NCBI GenBank assembly: GCA_963691655.1
Contig: OY829328.1
Span: forward strand, 87,858,400-87,922,399
Direction: 5' to 3'
Length of the DNA stretch: 64,000 bases
DNA from: Toxonevra muliebris
Lineage: Eukaryota > Arthropoda > Insecta > Diptera > Pallopteridae
Shown here piece by piece: positions 14,001-27,700 of the stretch (the first letter of the stretch is position 1; every line of letters starts with the position of its first letter). The translations under genes and the position numbers were made by a program. The notes beneath the pieces were generated by a model. The model was not told where the DNA came from. It did no database searches and worked only from the letters and a program-made list of their open reading frames with translations.

Positions 14001-15323
14001 CACTAGAAATTTTATCACATTTCTCCTTTCAGCAGTTTGCCAAAAGCCAGAAGAGTACATACTTTTAGAAAAGAAAAGGAAAAGGCTAAAAAGCCCTCAC
14101 CAAAAATCATTAGGCTTTTTTTCACTACACATTCATAGTACATAAAGACGAAAAGTTGAGTAAGCTAAAAAGCTGAGTTTGAGATGCTAAGTGAAAATGC
14201 CAGCAAAACAGTCTCAAGTATGCTTGTTTGTGCTACCAGAAGAAAAAAAGCCAGAACTTTATAACTTTTTAATAACCCTCCAAATGAAAGAAGAAGAAAA
14301 AAACTGCTGCTTACATAAGCGAACACACACTTCTCCAATGATCACAAGCGCCACACAAGTATAAAAAATGGTTTGGAATCGGCGAAAGCATGGAAAAATC
14401 TGATTAAACAACACGCAGCATATACTTACTTCTTATCCTTTTTTATTTTAATTTTTGTTTTTTTTTTTTTTTTGCTTTGCATTTATTATTCGTTAATTTA
14501 ATTTCTTATGGTTTCGCTAAACTCATGCAGTAGTAAGTAGCTTCTTTCTAGCAGAAAGAAGCGTAATTGATGTACTCTCTTACAATGACGTCGAGTTGAT
14601 GTTGAAGAGAGCACACACACACACTCACAAAAAAAGGATTCATTAAAATTTTGTGGATCTATTTGGTAAGCAGTTTTGATAAGCTGAGGAAAGAAAGAAA
14701 TGTGCTACCCTCATTTTTTATTACAGTTCTTCATAATCTTTACTGAAATGAGAGTGTGTGTGTGGATGTGTGTTCAATGTCTGCAGGATGCTAGCGCCAG
14801 TTTGATTTATTCTTATATTTTAAGTTTAAAATCAATATATTAACTCTTCATTGTTTTGCTGTATGCCTAAGGATATGACCAAAAGTTTCTACGTAAAAGA
14901 GTTGGAGAAATCACAACAATTCGCTGTGAGTCAACATTATCGTTAGTGTTGATTTGACTTGACTTGATATTTGTCCTGTATAAAAATGTATTAAAAACTT
15001 CTATAAAAAATGTTGACTTTATTTCCTTTGTTAGTTGGTAAAGAAGAAAAAAAGTAATGGCCTGGAAAGCTTAAGCTGCTATGAAGAGCTCAGTACTTTT
15101 GCAAAAGAATTCGGTTATCAATTGACACCGTTTCTCAGATATAGTACCCGATTCTGTTTTATTGTTCTACTTCAAGCAGACAGAATCAGCAGTTCGTCAT
15201 TTGGCATTCTCAAAACCAAAATATTGCCCACATTATCCACACATTAGTATCGGGTTGAATTGAACTTAGTCACCTTGAAAAATGTGTTGAAAACTCGATA
15301 AAATAAATAATCTCGAAGTTATA
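8060..15323. other. Non-coding stretch between the mariner copies
   Basis: I found no supported exon. There are several A/T runs, for example the poly(T) near 9868-9884 and 14458-14473, and trinucleotide GCT runs at 9650-9670. A block richer in GC at about 12915-13160 has overlapping open frames on both strands but no recognisable product. Confidence 0.65.
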
Positions 15324-16218
15324 CCACCTTGATCAAAAAGTTCTCGGAATTTATTCAGAAAATTAAAAATACAAGTTTATTCATCTAAATCTATATTGTC
15401 CCCTTCAAAGTAATCTCCAGCGACTGCAACACACTTATGCCAGCGCTTGATCCAATCCTCGAAACATTTTTTATATTCGGTTTTCGGTATGTCCATCAGT
15501 GCTTCCTGCGATTTTTCCATTACTTCCTCTCGGCTGCTGAAACGCGTTCCCCGTAATGGTTTTTGAACTAGATTGAACAGAAAGAAGTCACAGGGAGCCA
15601 AATCAGGTGAATTCGGTGGCTGTTGGATGGTATTTGTTGCATTTTTCGTCAAAAAATTACGAATAATGATGGCACTGTGCGACGGTGCGTTATCATGATG
15701 CAAAATCCACGAGTTTTCTGTCCACAATTCTTGTCTCTTTCGGCGAATTGCTTCACGCCAACGCAACATAACGCCCAAATAGTTCCCTCTGATGGTTAAT
15801 TTGAGGTTATTGACCAAAATTTATTTTACTTTATCAACGTTTTCGTCGGTTTTCGATGTCGATGATCTGCCACAACGTTCATCATCTTCGATTGACTCAC
15901 GGCCACTTTTGAACCGCTCTTGCCACTGGTAAACGATCGTTTTTTTAGAAAATCGTTGCCTAAACACTTTTCCAACATTTCCAACGTTCACGCACCACTA
16001 AATCCGTTTTTTACGCAAAATTTAATACAATACAATTCAATAAAATTATAAAAAATCGCCAACACACACAGAGATAGATGTACCCTTGGCTACGTAATTT
16101 TTACAAATGTCAAGCTATGACGCTTAGAGAGAATATCAACAACAGATGTACCAACTCAACAAAAAAAGCCGAACTCAAATCGGAACGATGGGAGCGCCAC
16201 ACTTTTTGAACAAGGTGG
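15324..16218 (-). mobile_element. Internally deleted mariner, copy 2, both terminal repeats present
   Basis: This 895-bp element is bounded by CCACCTTGATCAAAAAGT and ACTTTTTGAACAAGGTGG (inverted, one mismatch) and flanked by TA on both sides (15322-15323 and 16219-16220), the mariner target duplication. It is the same family as 7194-8059 and shares the same internal deletion. Because both ends are intact, it could be mobilised in trans. Confidence 0.93.
15377..15946 (-). pseudogene. Mariner transposase remnant with stop and frameshifts
   Basis: The C-terminal part (146 codons, 15377-15817) carries HHDNAPSHSA and PPNSPDLAPCDFFLF with D34D spacing and ends in GDNIDLDE. It shows the same LTIR to YLG deletion joint as copy 1. 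Just upstream, the GAA codon of copy 1 has become TAA (the KVKE position), and further N-terminal sequence (to about 15990) is still similar but shifted by small insertions. It is therefore more decayed than copy 1. Confidence 0.85.
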
Positions 16219-17428
16219 TATTTTTCCCCAGGTAGATTTACTTAACAACAAGAGCTTTGAGGTCAAAAAAATAAGATCATTGGCTTTTCGTTGTCATATT
16301 TCATTCAGTTATTATCGAGGCTACTTATAATTTTGGTGGCAATAGTCATGAAATTCAACCTAGAAGTTAATGAAACATTAAGATGTGGATACTGGGCACA
16401 AAATTTGTCAGAGCCCCCTTTAACCCATTTTCTGCTTTATCATGTTCAGCGTTCCCATAAACTGAGTGCTATGAAAAGACTATGGCCTTCCAGCTTATCT
16501 CCAAATTTCATCTGCCGCATCGAAATTATCGGTTTCTAAAAAATCTCACCGAAAACCATCAGCATGTCAGACTCACCACCATAACTTTCAAATTTTGAGT
16601 GAAATCCTTCTATCTGAACAATTTGCTGAATATGAATTTTCTCTTCTTTTTAACTTCTACAAATTTCATTCGAATTTTCCAATTTATTCTTGTTTGTAAA
16701 TGTTTTCTTCGCTTTGCAAGTCAAATGATTCTGGTTGTTGCTTTTTATCCTTCACATATTTTTCCAATTAAAATTAAAATCATTTCGTTTGCTGTTCGCT
16801 CACAAATTGAAGTTTGATTTTTTCGCGTACTCTCATTTTTTGCTTTCTATTTTAAATAAGTTAAATAAGTCACCCCTCAGAGAAAAAAAAACTGTGCCTC
16901 ATCCACTCTTTACACAATCAGGCGCAGCTTCAGTTTCATATCCTTACATCCGCTTTCGGTCTGTAAATTTGTATTTGTCGCTGTCTTATTTTTTTATTCG
17001 CTCGTATCTCGTGCAACTTTGCAATATTTCGCTCATCTGTGCGTTTTTTCTCGTTTAGCTTTCGAGCTACGCAATAAATTTTAGTACACATTTTTTTTTT
17101 GTGATTAACTTGCCTTGCATGCCACACGTTTTTTCTGCACTCGCTACTCGTTCTAAGCGTATTCAAATTTTTTTATTTTCGGTTTTTTCCGTTCACTTTT
17201 TTTAACCCTCTCCTTACTCAACCCTTTAAATGTAAAGTTTTTTTTTTTTTTGTTCACCGTGGTCTGGGTGAATTTATAATAATTTTTTATTTTGTTGGCT
17301 GCTGTTGTTGTTGCTACATGCATTTCCTTGTTCATCATTATAAGATTGAGTTTTTAATCGGATCGTAGATTACAAGATACAGGGTGCAGTATACATTTTT
17401 ACTAGATTAAATTTGGTGTCTTGATATA
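16219..17428. other. Non-coding stretch between mariner and Tc1 elements
   Basis: AT-rich sequence with poly(T) runs near 17090 and 17230. Open frames (16291-16539, 16735-17058) have no family resemblance or splice context. Confidence 0.6.
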
Positions 17429-18334
17429 CAGTCTTTTCAACAAGAGCGAATTGTACGAAGAACTTTAAGTATCAAGTTGAACTTTATTTTCAACATTCAA
17501 TATTTCATTGTGAATGACGCTGTATAACCTTTCAAACAATCGCAATTATAATTCCGTTGTTTAAGCAATTTTTCAAATCATACTCCGTGTATGCTAAACG
17601 TTTTTAAGCTGCCATTCTTTGCTCACAACCAAAGGAATCCAAAATGTCTTAGGTGCTGCAAATATGTATCTTGAGAAGTTGAAGGCATTCCTAAAAAAAT
17701 GAAAACAGCTTTTTTAAGACCCCAGAATGTTTACGACTTTCCAAATCATTGTACTTCTAGGGGAACATTACAGCAGCAGGATTTGGTGATAGCATGAGTT
17801 TTTGAAGTCAATTCTACCATTACACTTGAAGAAACAAAACAAAAACTGGCGCAGAAGGTCACTAATATATCCAAAGCCGTTTAAATGAATTCCAAATTGA
17901 ATTCTGAGCTGAGCTACCATAACCAAACTCTTACTGACGGCAAAACAAACAAAAAAATGGCAAGAGTGGGCTGTCGAACATATGGATAAAGATTGGAGCG
18001 ATGTGGCCTTTACAAACGAATTTTTTTTATGGACGGCAGGTACCACAAAATGTGCATTGTCCATTAGGGGTAGTGAGATGGTTCTGAGATTAGGTAAGCA
18101 TCCAGGAAAAGCTCATGTTTGGGAATGCTTTTGAAAACAGAGTTTCGACAGGATAATCATGTTTACGAGAAATTCGGATCTCCAGTACATAATCCATTTA
18201 TACCAGCATAGACAGTATATTGATATATCAGCGCGTTGGACAAAGAAATGTTTAAAAATAATGTGGGATTTTTTTTTTTGATTGGTGCATTTTTTGAAGG
18301 GCTTAGGCCGTATACGCTCTTGTTAAAAAGACTG
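17429..18334 (+). mobile_element. Tc1-like DNA transposon, decayed, with intact terminal repeats
   Basis: The ends are inverted: CAGTCTTTTCAACAAGAGCG at the left and the complement of CGCTCTTGTTAAAAAGACTG at the right, with one mismatch in 20. TA lies immediately outside each end (17427-17428 and 18335-18336). The length of 906 bp is short for a Tc1 element (about 1.6 kb). Plus-strand transposase fragments are found inside. Confidence 0.87.
17950..18270 (+). pseudogene. Tc1-family transposase fragment
   Basis: One frame reads EWAVEHMDKDWSDVAFTNEF, then KHPGKAHVWECF and a stop. After a frameshift it continues SFDRIIMFTRNSDLQYIIHL. This follows the order of Tc1 transposases, which have H...W..V.FSDE followed by KHP.KVHVWGCF. 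The catalytic aspartate of FSDE is asparagine here (FTNE), and the final DN.PKH...E region is not recognisable. The enzyme is dead. Confidence 0.75.
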
Positions 18335-18548
18335 TAATTTGTTCGTTTAAAATAATAGGTGCTGGAGACCTTGATCCTGAAGACATTCATCGATGAGCTA
18401 TCAACTTTTCACAGCGTTGTTTCCTATCTCTATATTTCTTCTTATGTCGCAAATCGGCTTCCTTCTACCTTTGTTATTCGCAGTGAATAAATAAGGTATG
18501 AGAAAGTCACTCTTGCATTGAGCTACCAGGCTCAGTTTCCCTACTTAG

Positions 18549-18699
18549 GGGCCATTCACATATTATGTAAAGCAATTTTTGACCTATTTTACACCACCGT
18601 GGAGGTCGTGGACGACCCCTCCCCCCTCAGGTAACAGTTCATAACAACATGTCTAAACCCCCCTCCCCCCACGCGCGTTACGTAATATGTGAACGGCTC
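18549..18699. mobile_element. 151-bp MITE with TTACGTAA-type terminal repeats
   Basis: The left end GGGCCATTCACATATTATGT and the complement of the right end, GAGCCGTTCACATATTACGT, match over 22 bp with three differences. TTAG flanks both sides (18545-18548 and 18700-18703), consistent with a 4-bp target duplication. The interior is C-rich and non-coding. The 4-bp TTA-type site would fit a piggyBac- or Kolobok-like source, but no transposase is present to settle this. Confidence 0.8.
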
Positions 18700-18703
18700 T
18701 TAG

Positions 18704-21700
18704 TGTTTGTTCTTTACCTTACGAATTTGGTCGGAGGAATTTGGGTGTAGGTTACTTCCATTCCTGTACAAATGCAGAACGCAACGCTTGAGAATGGATG
18801 TGAAAAACTCGACCACCAATGAACTGTTTTATCCAAATACTTATGTAGTAGTAGCATCACGATTGAGCCCAGTAATTTCATTGTCACACTTTCCCTGCTC
18901 CCGATGTCAAAATACATGGTGCTGAATGATTTTAGTTGTGATATTGCCGATTGAAGTATTAACTCTTTTGTATATTCAGTAAGAATTGGTCCTTTCCTCG
19001 CTGATTTTTCACCCTCCTAAATTTATTTCTTTGCTCCAGATGGGAGTAAATCTAATCCGAAGGCGGAGTCGGGTTAGTTTTTCTGTATACTGTTGGAACT
19101 TCCGCTGATATTGGCTGAAAGCTCGACTACAAGTGAACTTATTCACATCATTTTCTCGAAGGCAATTTTGTTTTTTCCACAGACTCTCTGTAGATATAGC
19201 TTTATCTCCACTGATTCTTTATATCTAATTCATTAATAGCACCAATTAGAACCTTCTACAGAGGTAGTATAAAATAATGGATCCAGAGAGGGCTCAACAA
19301 TTAGTTAGGGTTTTTGCAGGCAGTCATAAGTCAGAAGACGCCGCACTCAATAAGAAAAAATAGTCTACAACCAAAGGCTGTCAATCATAGTAAGAGAAGC
19401 AGCCACAATCAATCACAGGTAGTCTTGGCAAGATTAAGACATTTCACAGCTTACAAGACTCTTTGCAAAATCGCTACCCTGTATTCAACAAAAAAAAAAA
19501 TATTCAAAGTTGCCATCAAATTATTCTGCATGAGCACATGTTTAAGTACCCACGTTTTTTTCATATTGTCTTCCTCTTGTAACAAAAAAAAACACAACCA
19601 AAAATCCTGACAGACGAAATTTTTTTTTGTATTACTTACTTGTTCTGCATACACACGCAACACTGTAAATTTAACCCTTGCCTATTGCCAATGAGTAGAA
19701 AAAAAACTCAATTCTATTTGAGAAACATGAATATTCACTTGTCAAATACAAAAGAATCGAAGCAACAAAATAAAAATTATGAGAACAAAAAATCTGGCAT
19801 TTGAGTTAGTGTGTGTTTTTTTTTTTTTTTTTTGTTTAGGGTCATATCAGACCCACACAGGCATACAGAAGACCCACATGCAGCGCACAGTGAACAAACA
19901 AAAAAAAAAAACTGTAAAATTTAAAAATCTAACAAAAAATGCAAATTAAAAAAAGAGTTTAACATGAAACCCTTTCAGCACACAACTATTGAGAGTAGAG
20001 TAGAATTTTTGGAAAACGAATGTGGATTAAAAAAGGGTTGCGAATATATCCGCAGGACTTTTGTATGCACACGTTTTTGCTTTTTAGTTAGGTATAGAAT
20101 TCACAAATTTTAAAAAGTCATCAACAGACACAAATATAAAAGAACTAAAAAAAAAAACGAGTACCCTGACGATGAGGGGTGATTTTGAAATTTTGATTTT
20201 GTAGGTTTTTGTATTTGAAAGGATTGCATATCCTGCTAGCAATAAACAAAACTAGGCATGCATAAAAAATGTAACCCCCTCACTAACATTGAACATTGAA
20301 TTTTTCTTTTTCATTTATGTGAAATTAAATAAGTTTTCTTTCTAGAGTTCTAAGCTTAGCAAAGTTGAATGTAAAGGATGTATATCCTTTTTGGCTACAG
20401 TTACAAATTATGCAGCCTTAAACTCAGCAAAAAAAAAATGTGAATATATTTTTTTCTTAATTTTCTATGATTTTTTGAATTAAGAATACGCAAAATTTTC
20501 ATTAATTCCTTGCCATCAGCTCATTAAAATCTTACATACCACACACAGACTCCTTGATATTAATTATTTGTCCTTGATATTTTTTTTTCAGATTTATAAA
20601 GAAATGCCGCTTTAATTATTTGCATGTATTTATCAAAAAAAAAAAAAAATATAAGTAAATCTTTTCCAATTTTCTTACAGTTATTTGAAATATAGCTACT
20701 TCATGCATGCATTTCAAGGATCTTTTGCATTTCAAAATATACTTGCATATCCTTTACATCCTTTTACCTTTACTTCTTTCTGAATTGTGACTATCATGGG
20801 CCAAAGCAAATGCCTACACATTTCAATTTCCATTCAAATTTTTGCACAATTTTTTTTTCTTTTATTGCCAGAAAACTAATTTACCTTCTTCACCTTTCCT
20901 CGTTATTTTCTTCTTTTTGTTTGCTTATTTCTGCAAATTTTATACGCTTGCATTAATCCTTTTTGTGTGTGAAGGATATGCATATGGCTCATACTCCTTT
21001 GCAATATTTCTTATTGTCATGCTCTGCTACAGCAAAGATGCAAAGTAATCGTTGTGTGTGCATATAAAGAGTAACATTTAAATTAAGCCTATTTGAATAA
21101 GTACTCGTACTAGAGCTGTGTATGTATGTATGTGTGTATGTCGTATCGTATCAAGGTGTTCCTACGCCGAGACGAATGCGCTTTGAAGAATTGGGTATGC
21201 ACATACCTCAATTTATATGCATTCTTATGTTTGCGATCACATCTTGATAATCTCAAACGTAAGTGGAACTCTCAATACATCCAAAAGACAACATACACCA
21301 AAATAGTCTAATTTTGCTAGTTGATGTATGTGTGCATTACAAAGCCATTGATTCTACTACCATTGCTGGAATCAAAGGCATGCACGCTGTTAAGTGTAGA
21401 GCAAATCCAGCTTCTCCTTCGTCGAAGATCCAGTAATTCCAGTATTTCTTTCCCTTATTTACAAATGATTTGTCTACTTCTTTGTGTGTTCTTAGGTCTT
21501 TCGCCCAACTTAGCCTTATGGGATTTAGGACTACTCATCGATATCCTTACTTGATTTGAAAAACTTTACCATATACCAGAGTATTGAAGTCTGACTAACT
21601 CTGATTTGAAATCGAAGAACAAATCAATCCAAACATTTAGAAGCTTGTAAATCTTTGCCAATTTTGACAATTCTTCATAATTGCCATGGTTGAATTTGCA

Positions 21701-24700
21701 TACAGAAGTAAAAATAATTAGAAATAAATTTAAATAAATGCAATTTTAGCCACAGCAACTTTACAATGCAATCAAAATCATAACATCGAATACACAAATA
21801 TTTAAGTAACTCTTAGAAAAAAGGGAGAAGGGCTGGGGACAGGGTGTAAGGCGACATACTTGATCACCATCAATTTTCGTGCTTTTTCACATAACGTGCC
21901 GTAATTTTTATGAGAGAAACCAAAAGATAGGAATGTCTATGTGTGTATGTATGTGTTTGTTTGTCTGAAAGCGAGTACTATGTGTGGCAACTTGTGAAAA
22001 CTTTTACCAAAGACATAAACAACACAGTTAGCCCGTCTATATCGCGTAGTATGTGTATCTAATATTCAAGGATGTACGTGTATGTTTGTTGGTTTGTGAT
22101 GGTATAAATCTCATGTGTTGAAATAAAAGTTGAAGTAGTACAAGAAATGTATGTATTTATGTATGTATGTATATATGCGAATAAGATAAATGGCAATGAA
22201 ATTAATTAAGTTGTTAATTTCTCATTAGCCACAAACAAATACAATAATAACAACAAGAGGATTTCTTATATATGTATATTTACACATGTTTGAAAATGTG
22301 AATGGAATGGAAAATTAAAATAGCAACACTTCGTTTTAGTAGTAGTAGTAAATCCATTGAAAAGTAAGTGGAAGTATGAGAAAAATTTGTTGGGCTCGGA
22401 GTGTAAGAGAGAGTGAAACGGGACGGACATGGCTTTCAATGTGTGCTCGTGTGTTTGGGAGACAGAAACTTATGTTTGTGCCACTCACTCTGTTGGCATA
22501 AAACCAAAAAAAAATCTATGAAAATTTAACACTTTGTTGATATGAAAACAATAGCGTAAAACTTTTAATGGGGTTTTCTATTTTATGCAAAAGTAAACGC
22601 GTAACAAAAGGAAAAATGACTGAGCTAATCAGATAGTGAGAGCAAACTTGGTTCGCTCTCTCAGGCCGCCATATTGACTAATCCATGGCTGGGTACGTCT
22701 GTTTTTACACTACCATGCATATGAGAACAACAGATCTATTACAATTTGGTTTCTCTCTCTTTCTCTCTCTGAATAAATATTTTTTGAGAGAGCAGATCGT
22801 GATGTTGCTATTTGATATGGTGAAAAAAAGTACCACCATTTTGCTACTGCTTTTTTAGAAATGAAGCTTGTATAAGAAAAATGTTTAAATCTTTTTTATA
22901 CGTTATTAAAAAGAACTACAACAAAATGCTTTTAAACTGTTAGATTTATTATGGTGTTTTCTTTATATACATACATACATATGAATGTTCACATGTATTT
23001 ATGTATCTCTTTCTTAAATACTTAGTAGGGCACTTGCTTGCTCTTTCACAATTACACAAGTTATAAAAATGTTAAAAGCTTTTGCCAAAGCAAAAATCTC
23101 GCGGACATTTACCACTTACCTTTTGGGCTTATACGCTACTAGCACGTAAATACAGCAACCAAATGAATGAGAAACATACAAGCAAACAAACACTAAAATG
23201 TTGTTGCAATAAAAATGTCATAAAATTTGAAATGATGGTTGAAATGTCACTCAAATATACATACTTACATGTTGTTGTCATGCCACGCATACATACATAC
23301 ATATATGAACATATATATTTCACCTTTTCATATACATCTTCAGGCAACTTGCTCTATGTACTTATCCAGCACCTTTCGCTTGTTGTTTTTGTCATTTGTA
23401 CATTTATGATTTGATAAAACTAATGTGATTAAATGCGCGCGCCTTAAAGAAACGAAAACAGCAACAACAACACGAAAGAAAAAACATTGTAGAAAATAAA
23501 CAAATTTGTTAATATGCTTTTAGGCGTAGAAGCAGAACGTCCTTATCATTTTCATGTACGGGTATGTGTAAGTAAGTAACTCGCACACACTCATAAGTAC
23601 AAATATGGGGTGCATGTGGGTGTGCATAAATTTTTTATGAACAAATAACAAAAAAAATGTTTTGTGTTTTTTTTTTGTATGTAGCTAATGTAAAATCAGT
23701 GTCAACTAAAAATATTAAATTTAAATAAATAATAATATGAATGTGGGGAAAAATATGATAGCGCTGCTTGTAAGCAGTCATAACTTCAACGTCTTGGAAT
23801 GTTTTCTAGTTCAAAATCAGCTCAGTGAGCATAAGAGAATAAAATCGAAATGAACCTAATCTAGTCTTATTTTTAAGCTCAAAATAAAGTTTCATTATAA
23901 ATTAAATGTAAATTAGTTCAAGGATCTTGTAAAAATTTTGAACTGAAACGAAAGGTTTCCATTTATTCTAATTTATACTCTCGTCTGGCATTCAAATCTA
24001 TTTACGTTACTCTATTCGTAACATCCTTTAATACGAATATAAAATCCTTAAACTGTACGCCTTTTTGTATTTCTTTGAAGAAAAACTCTCCTTTTTGGGG
24101 TTCCTTTCCGTGGGTTTACTGCATCCGGAAACAAATTCATTTCGGGATTTAAATCCATTACTTCTGCATCATTTCTAGAACTTACATAGTACATTTTGTT
24201 TCCTGTATATGCAATTTTTTAAGTTCATCCGGCGTTCTAGGCACAGTGGGCACACTTTCAGGTTTATTGTTTTCATTCCCAAAAAAAAAAAAAAAACCAA
24301 TAAAAAAATTATTGACATTGCCAAGATTAACATCATATAGTGTAACATGACATGACTAAAAAAAACAAATATCCTTGAGGATATCAAATGATCAATAATT
24401 GATAACTTATTTTCAAATTTAGAAAGAGTAAAATAAAAGAAAAGGGGGAAATAAGGGAACCCAAATATCACACATACACACACGCACGCACATATGAGTG
24501 AGTGACTGAATTGCCTCTGTGAGTCAGAAATTGTAAAAAAGTGGGAAGAACATGACATTTATTACGCTCTATTAACAAACAACAACAACAACAAGCAGTC
24601 ATAAGTAAGAAAAAAGAAAACGATTGATAGAAGAAGAGTTACCCTTTCCAATAAAAGATAAGCAAATACACTCACACACATATATATATGCACTGCACAC

Positions 24701-27700
24701 ATATGAGCCACACATACAAATTGAAGCTGTTGCGCGTGATTTTTATCCCTTTTTTTTTTTTTTTGATTTTTCAGGATTTTAGCATTTTCAGCAAAAAACC
24801 GCGGCATATCATCATATGTGACTAACTGAGTGAGTAAATTCGTGCGTGAGTTCCTCTTTACACACTATTGCGTGTCTTCTGCTTTATTGTGGCATGTTTT
24901 TCAGTGTTTCTTGCCACTTTTCACTTGAGAGCAACAATATACTATACAAGAAAAGGGGTTGACATTGTATTTATTTTTTAAGGCTTATTTGATTTTTCTA
25001 CTTACTTTTTTTTTCATCCATAATGTTCAAAATGTCATCATTTTCTAACAATTTAAAGATGTTTGAGTTTTCCCTTTTTTCTCTTTTTTTTTCTTGTTTG
25101 ATATGCTGGTGTTATGGTGACATATAGCAACAACATTAATCGTTGTCGCGTGCTTTTGTGGTTACACGCATATGAGTAATGTGCACATGTGTGCGTATAT
25201 TTGTGTATGTGTAGTGGAGCGTAGGGTGTTGCGTGGTATTCATACTTATGTGGCATATTAAGTATTGCCATTGGGTAAATTGCATGTATTTATTGAAAAT
25301 TTGTTTCAAGTACCCGTATTTTTTTGATTATTTGTAAGAAAACTGAGTGGTATTTAGGAAAATTTAAGGGAAGGAGCAAAGCAAGTTAAAGGAACTATGA
25401 CGAAGAGCGGGTGTTTAAAAAAGTGGGTTTATAATTGCTAAGTGTAATTTGGGAAGGTTAATAATTGCTAAGAGTTTTTTAATATTTGCGGAATTTCAAT
25501 ATTTTCTACATAAAATTACATAGATCTAATTATGCTTGTAACAGTCTAATAACTAGAACCTTAAGAGAATATAATTCACTGTCCAATAATCACTTTATTG
25601 ATTTTTCTGTGCCCAGAACTGAATTTTATAAACTTATTTATTTGTAGTATATATTCATAATTATATGCATTCATAACATATTATTTTTAAAATTTTTATA
25701 ATTGTATTTCTAGTCAGTAAGATTATTATCTATTTGAATAAACTGAAAACTAAACAACTCAAATAAAACTAAATGAATTTATTAACATTCTGTATTTTTT
25801 GTATTTATATAAATAACTCAACAGGCATAAATGTTCCTTCAAGAATAAACCGTGCCTACCACGCCCCTTTTAATGTACCTCAACCTCTCAGCTTCATGTT
25901 AATGTTCATGCTTCATTATTATCATATAATTTTACTACATACCTAAATTTTTTTTCGAAAATATTTACTCACAGTTAAGCATACACCAAAGAAATAGCAT
26001 CGAATTACTTTGAATTGAATGAGTGAAGGCATCAGTCGTAAAAGTACCGCTGCTGTAGTTGTAGCTATTGCTGTTATTATTGCACAAATGTTGCCAATCC
26101 ATAGCTACAACACCTGCTCGCTCCTTTACTTAAATGGCTACCTTAAAAACTACAATAAATCTAAGATTAGATAATCTTGAAAAAAAAAAAATAAGGACGA
26201 AAAGGAGACGCTCATGCTAAAGCATTAAAGATCCTATCAAAACAGTTGCAATTTTTAATGTTGTTATTACAATTAGAAAAGAAAACAGCAACAATTAAAA
26301 TAAGAGTTTCTTAATAGAAAAAAAAAAAACACTGTAAAGCGCGTGCTTAAATTGTCAAAGTGTTTGACAATCTAAAAAAGGATAATAAGGAACAAGAATA
26401 AATGTGTTGTATTTAAAACTTAACAGAGCAGAAAATTCATACAGTTTTACTTTCAAGGAACTTTAGGCACAAGGGCGCAATTAAGCTCGTGCACCTAAAA
26501 CTCATTTAACTCTTGCTCCATTACAATTCAACAGTGTTTTTATTGCTTGTTCGCCTGTTGCCACTCAAATCTATTAACAAAACAATAACAAAACTTGTTT
26601 TGTTGTACACTAAAACGATTTATTATAGTTTAACACAAGAACTTGTGCTATAGCATATTTTTAGAGTGTTAATGGTTTGAGAGAATGGAAAAGAAAAAGG
26701 ATTTCATTTTTTATTTCTTTATTCCGGTTGTGGGCATAGTGTAACGTAGTGAAAGTTAAGCTTAAGCTTCTACATATATTTTGTTTAATTTATGCTTTTT
26801 TTTCTGTTTTGCTAATTTCGCTTTCTATATAAAGTCTTTGCCTTTTTATTACCGCCTAAATGTGTGTGGCGCAGAAAAGGAGAAATATGAGTGGGTTTAA
26901 TTTATGCGCGAGTTAAATAATTTGCATATTAAATAAGCGTATTATGTGCGGAATATTTAAATAAAAACACAAAATATAATTATTATTTTTTTGATTGTTT
27001 AATGTTGAAAAAACATGCAAAAGTTAAAGTCTAAGTGAACGAAATAGTGAAGCCAAATGTTGAGAAAGTTTTTAATAGAGTTTCGAGCTATAAAAAGAAA
27101 CTAGTTGCACTAGAGCATGGGAGCCTTAGAGTTTAGAGTTGTGGGTGGGCTGGACTTAACCAAAGCACTTACCTATCACAGTTGAACCACGTTTAGAAAC
27201 GTTTGTTAAATTATCACCAATTGATGTTTTTGACAACTCAGAGCAATCTGTGGGCATTGGTATGATACTTGCTGGAGTAGTGATGGCATTGCTGAAGATA
27301 TTGATAAGAGCTTTCCCATCGATAAGAGTATAAAAATAAGTTTCAGAAGCATAATGTCAGGATTCGGGACTGGAATCCATTGTCAGTGGATGCCCAAGGG
27401 TAGTTTCAAAATAGAAAGAGTCTCGGCAAAACGTACTTTTGGCCTGTTTGTGGTTCTCCCGAACAAGAGTGAGTAATAGTTCAGATCTAATCAAATTTAT
27501 TATTGAATCTGGTAGATCTGTAGAATAACAAAACGGAACATATAAAATTTATTTTCTTTCTCACAGGGGAGCATGTTTCAATCTTTCGAATTTTGGTCTA
27601 TAAATTTCGGGAAGGCAAACCGATTACTACGAACATGACAATAGGCAAACATGACAATAGTTTGAAAGAGATCAAATTTGGGACAAGCTATTTCAATTCA

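Noticed and set aside
17768..18064. 98-codon minus-strand frame
   Set aside because: It lies antisense to the Tc1-like transposase remnant and is a shadow of it.
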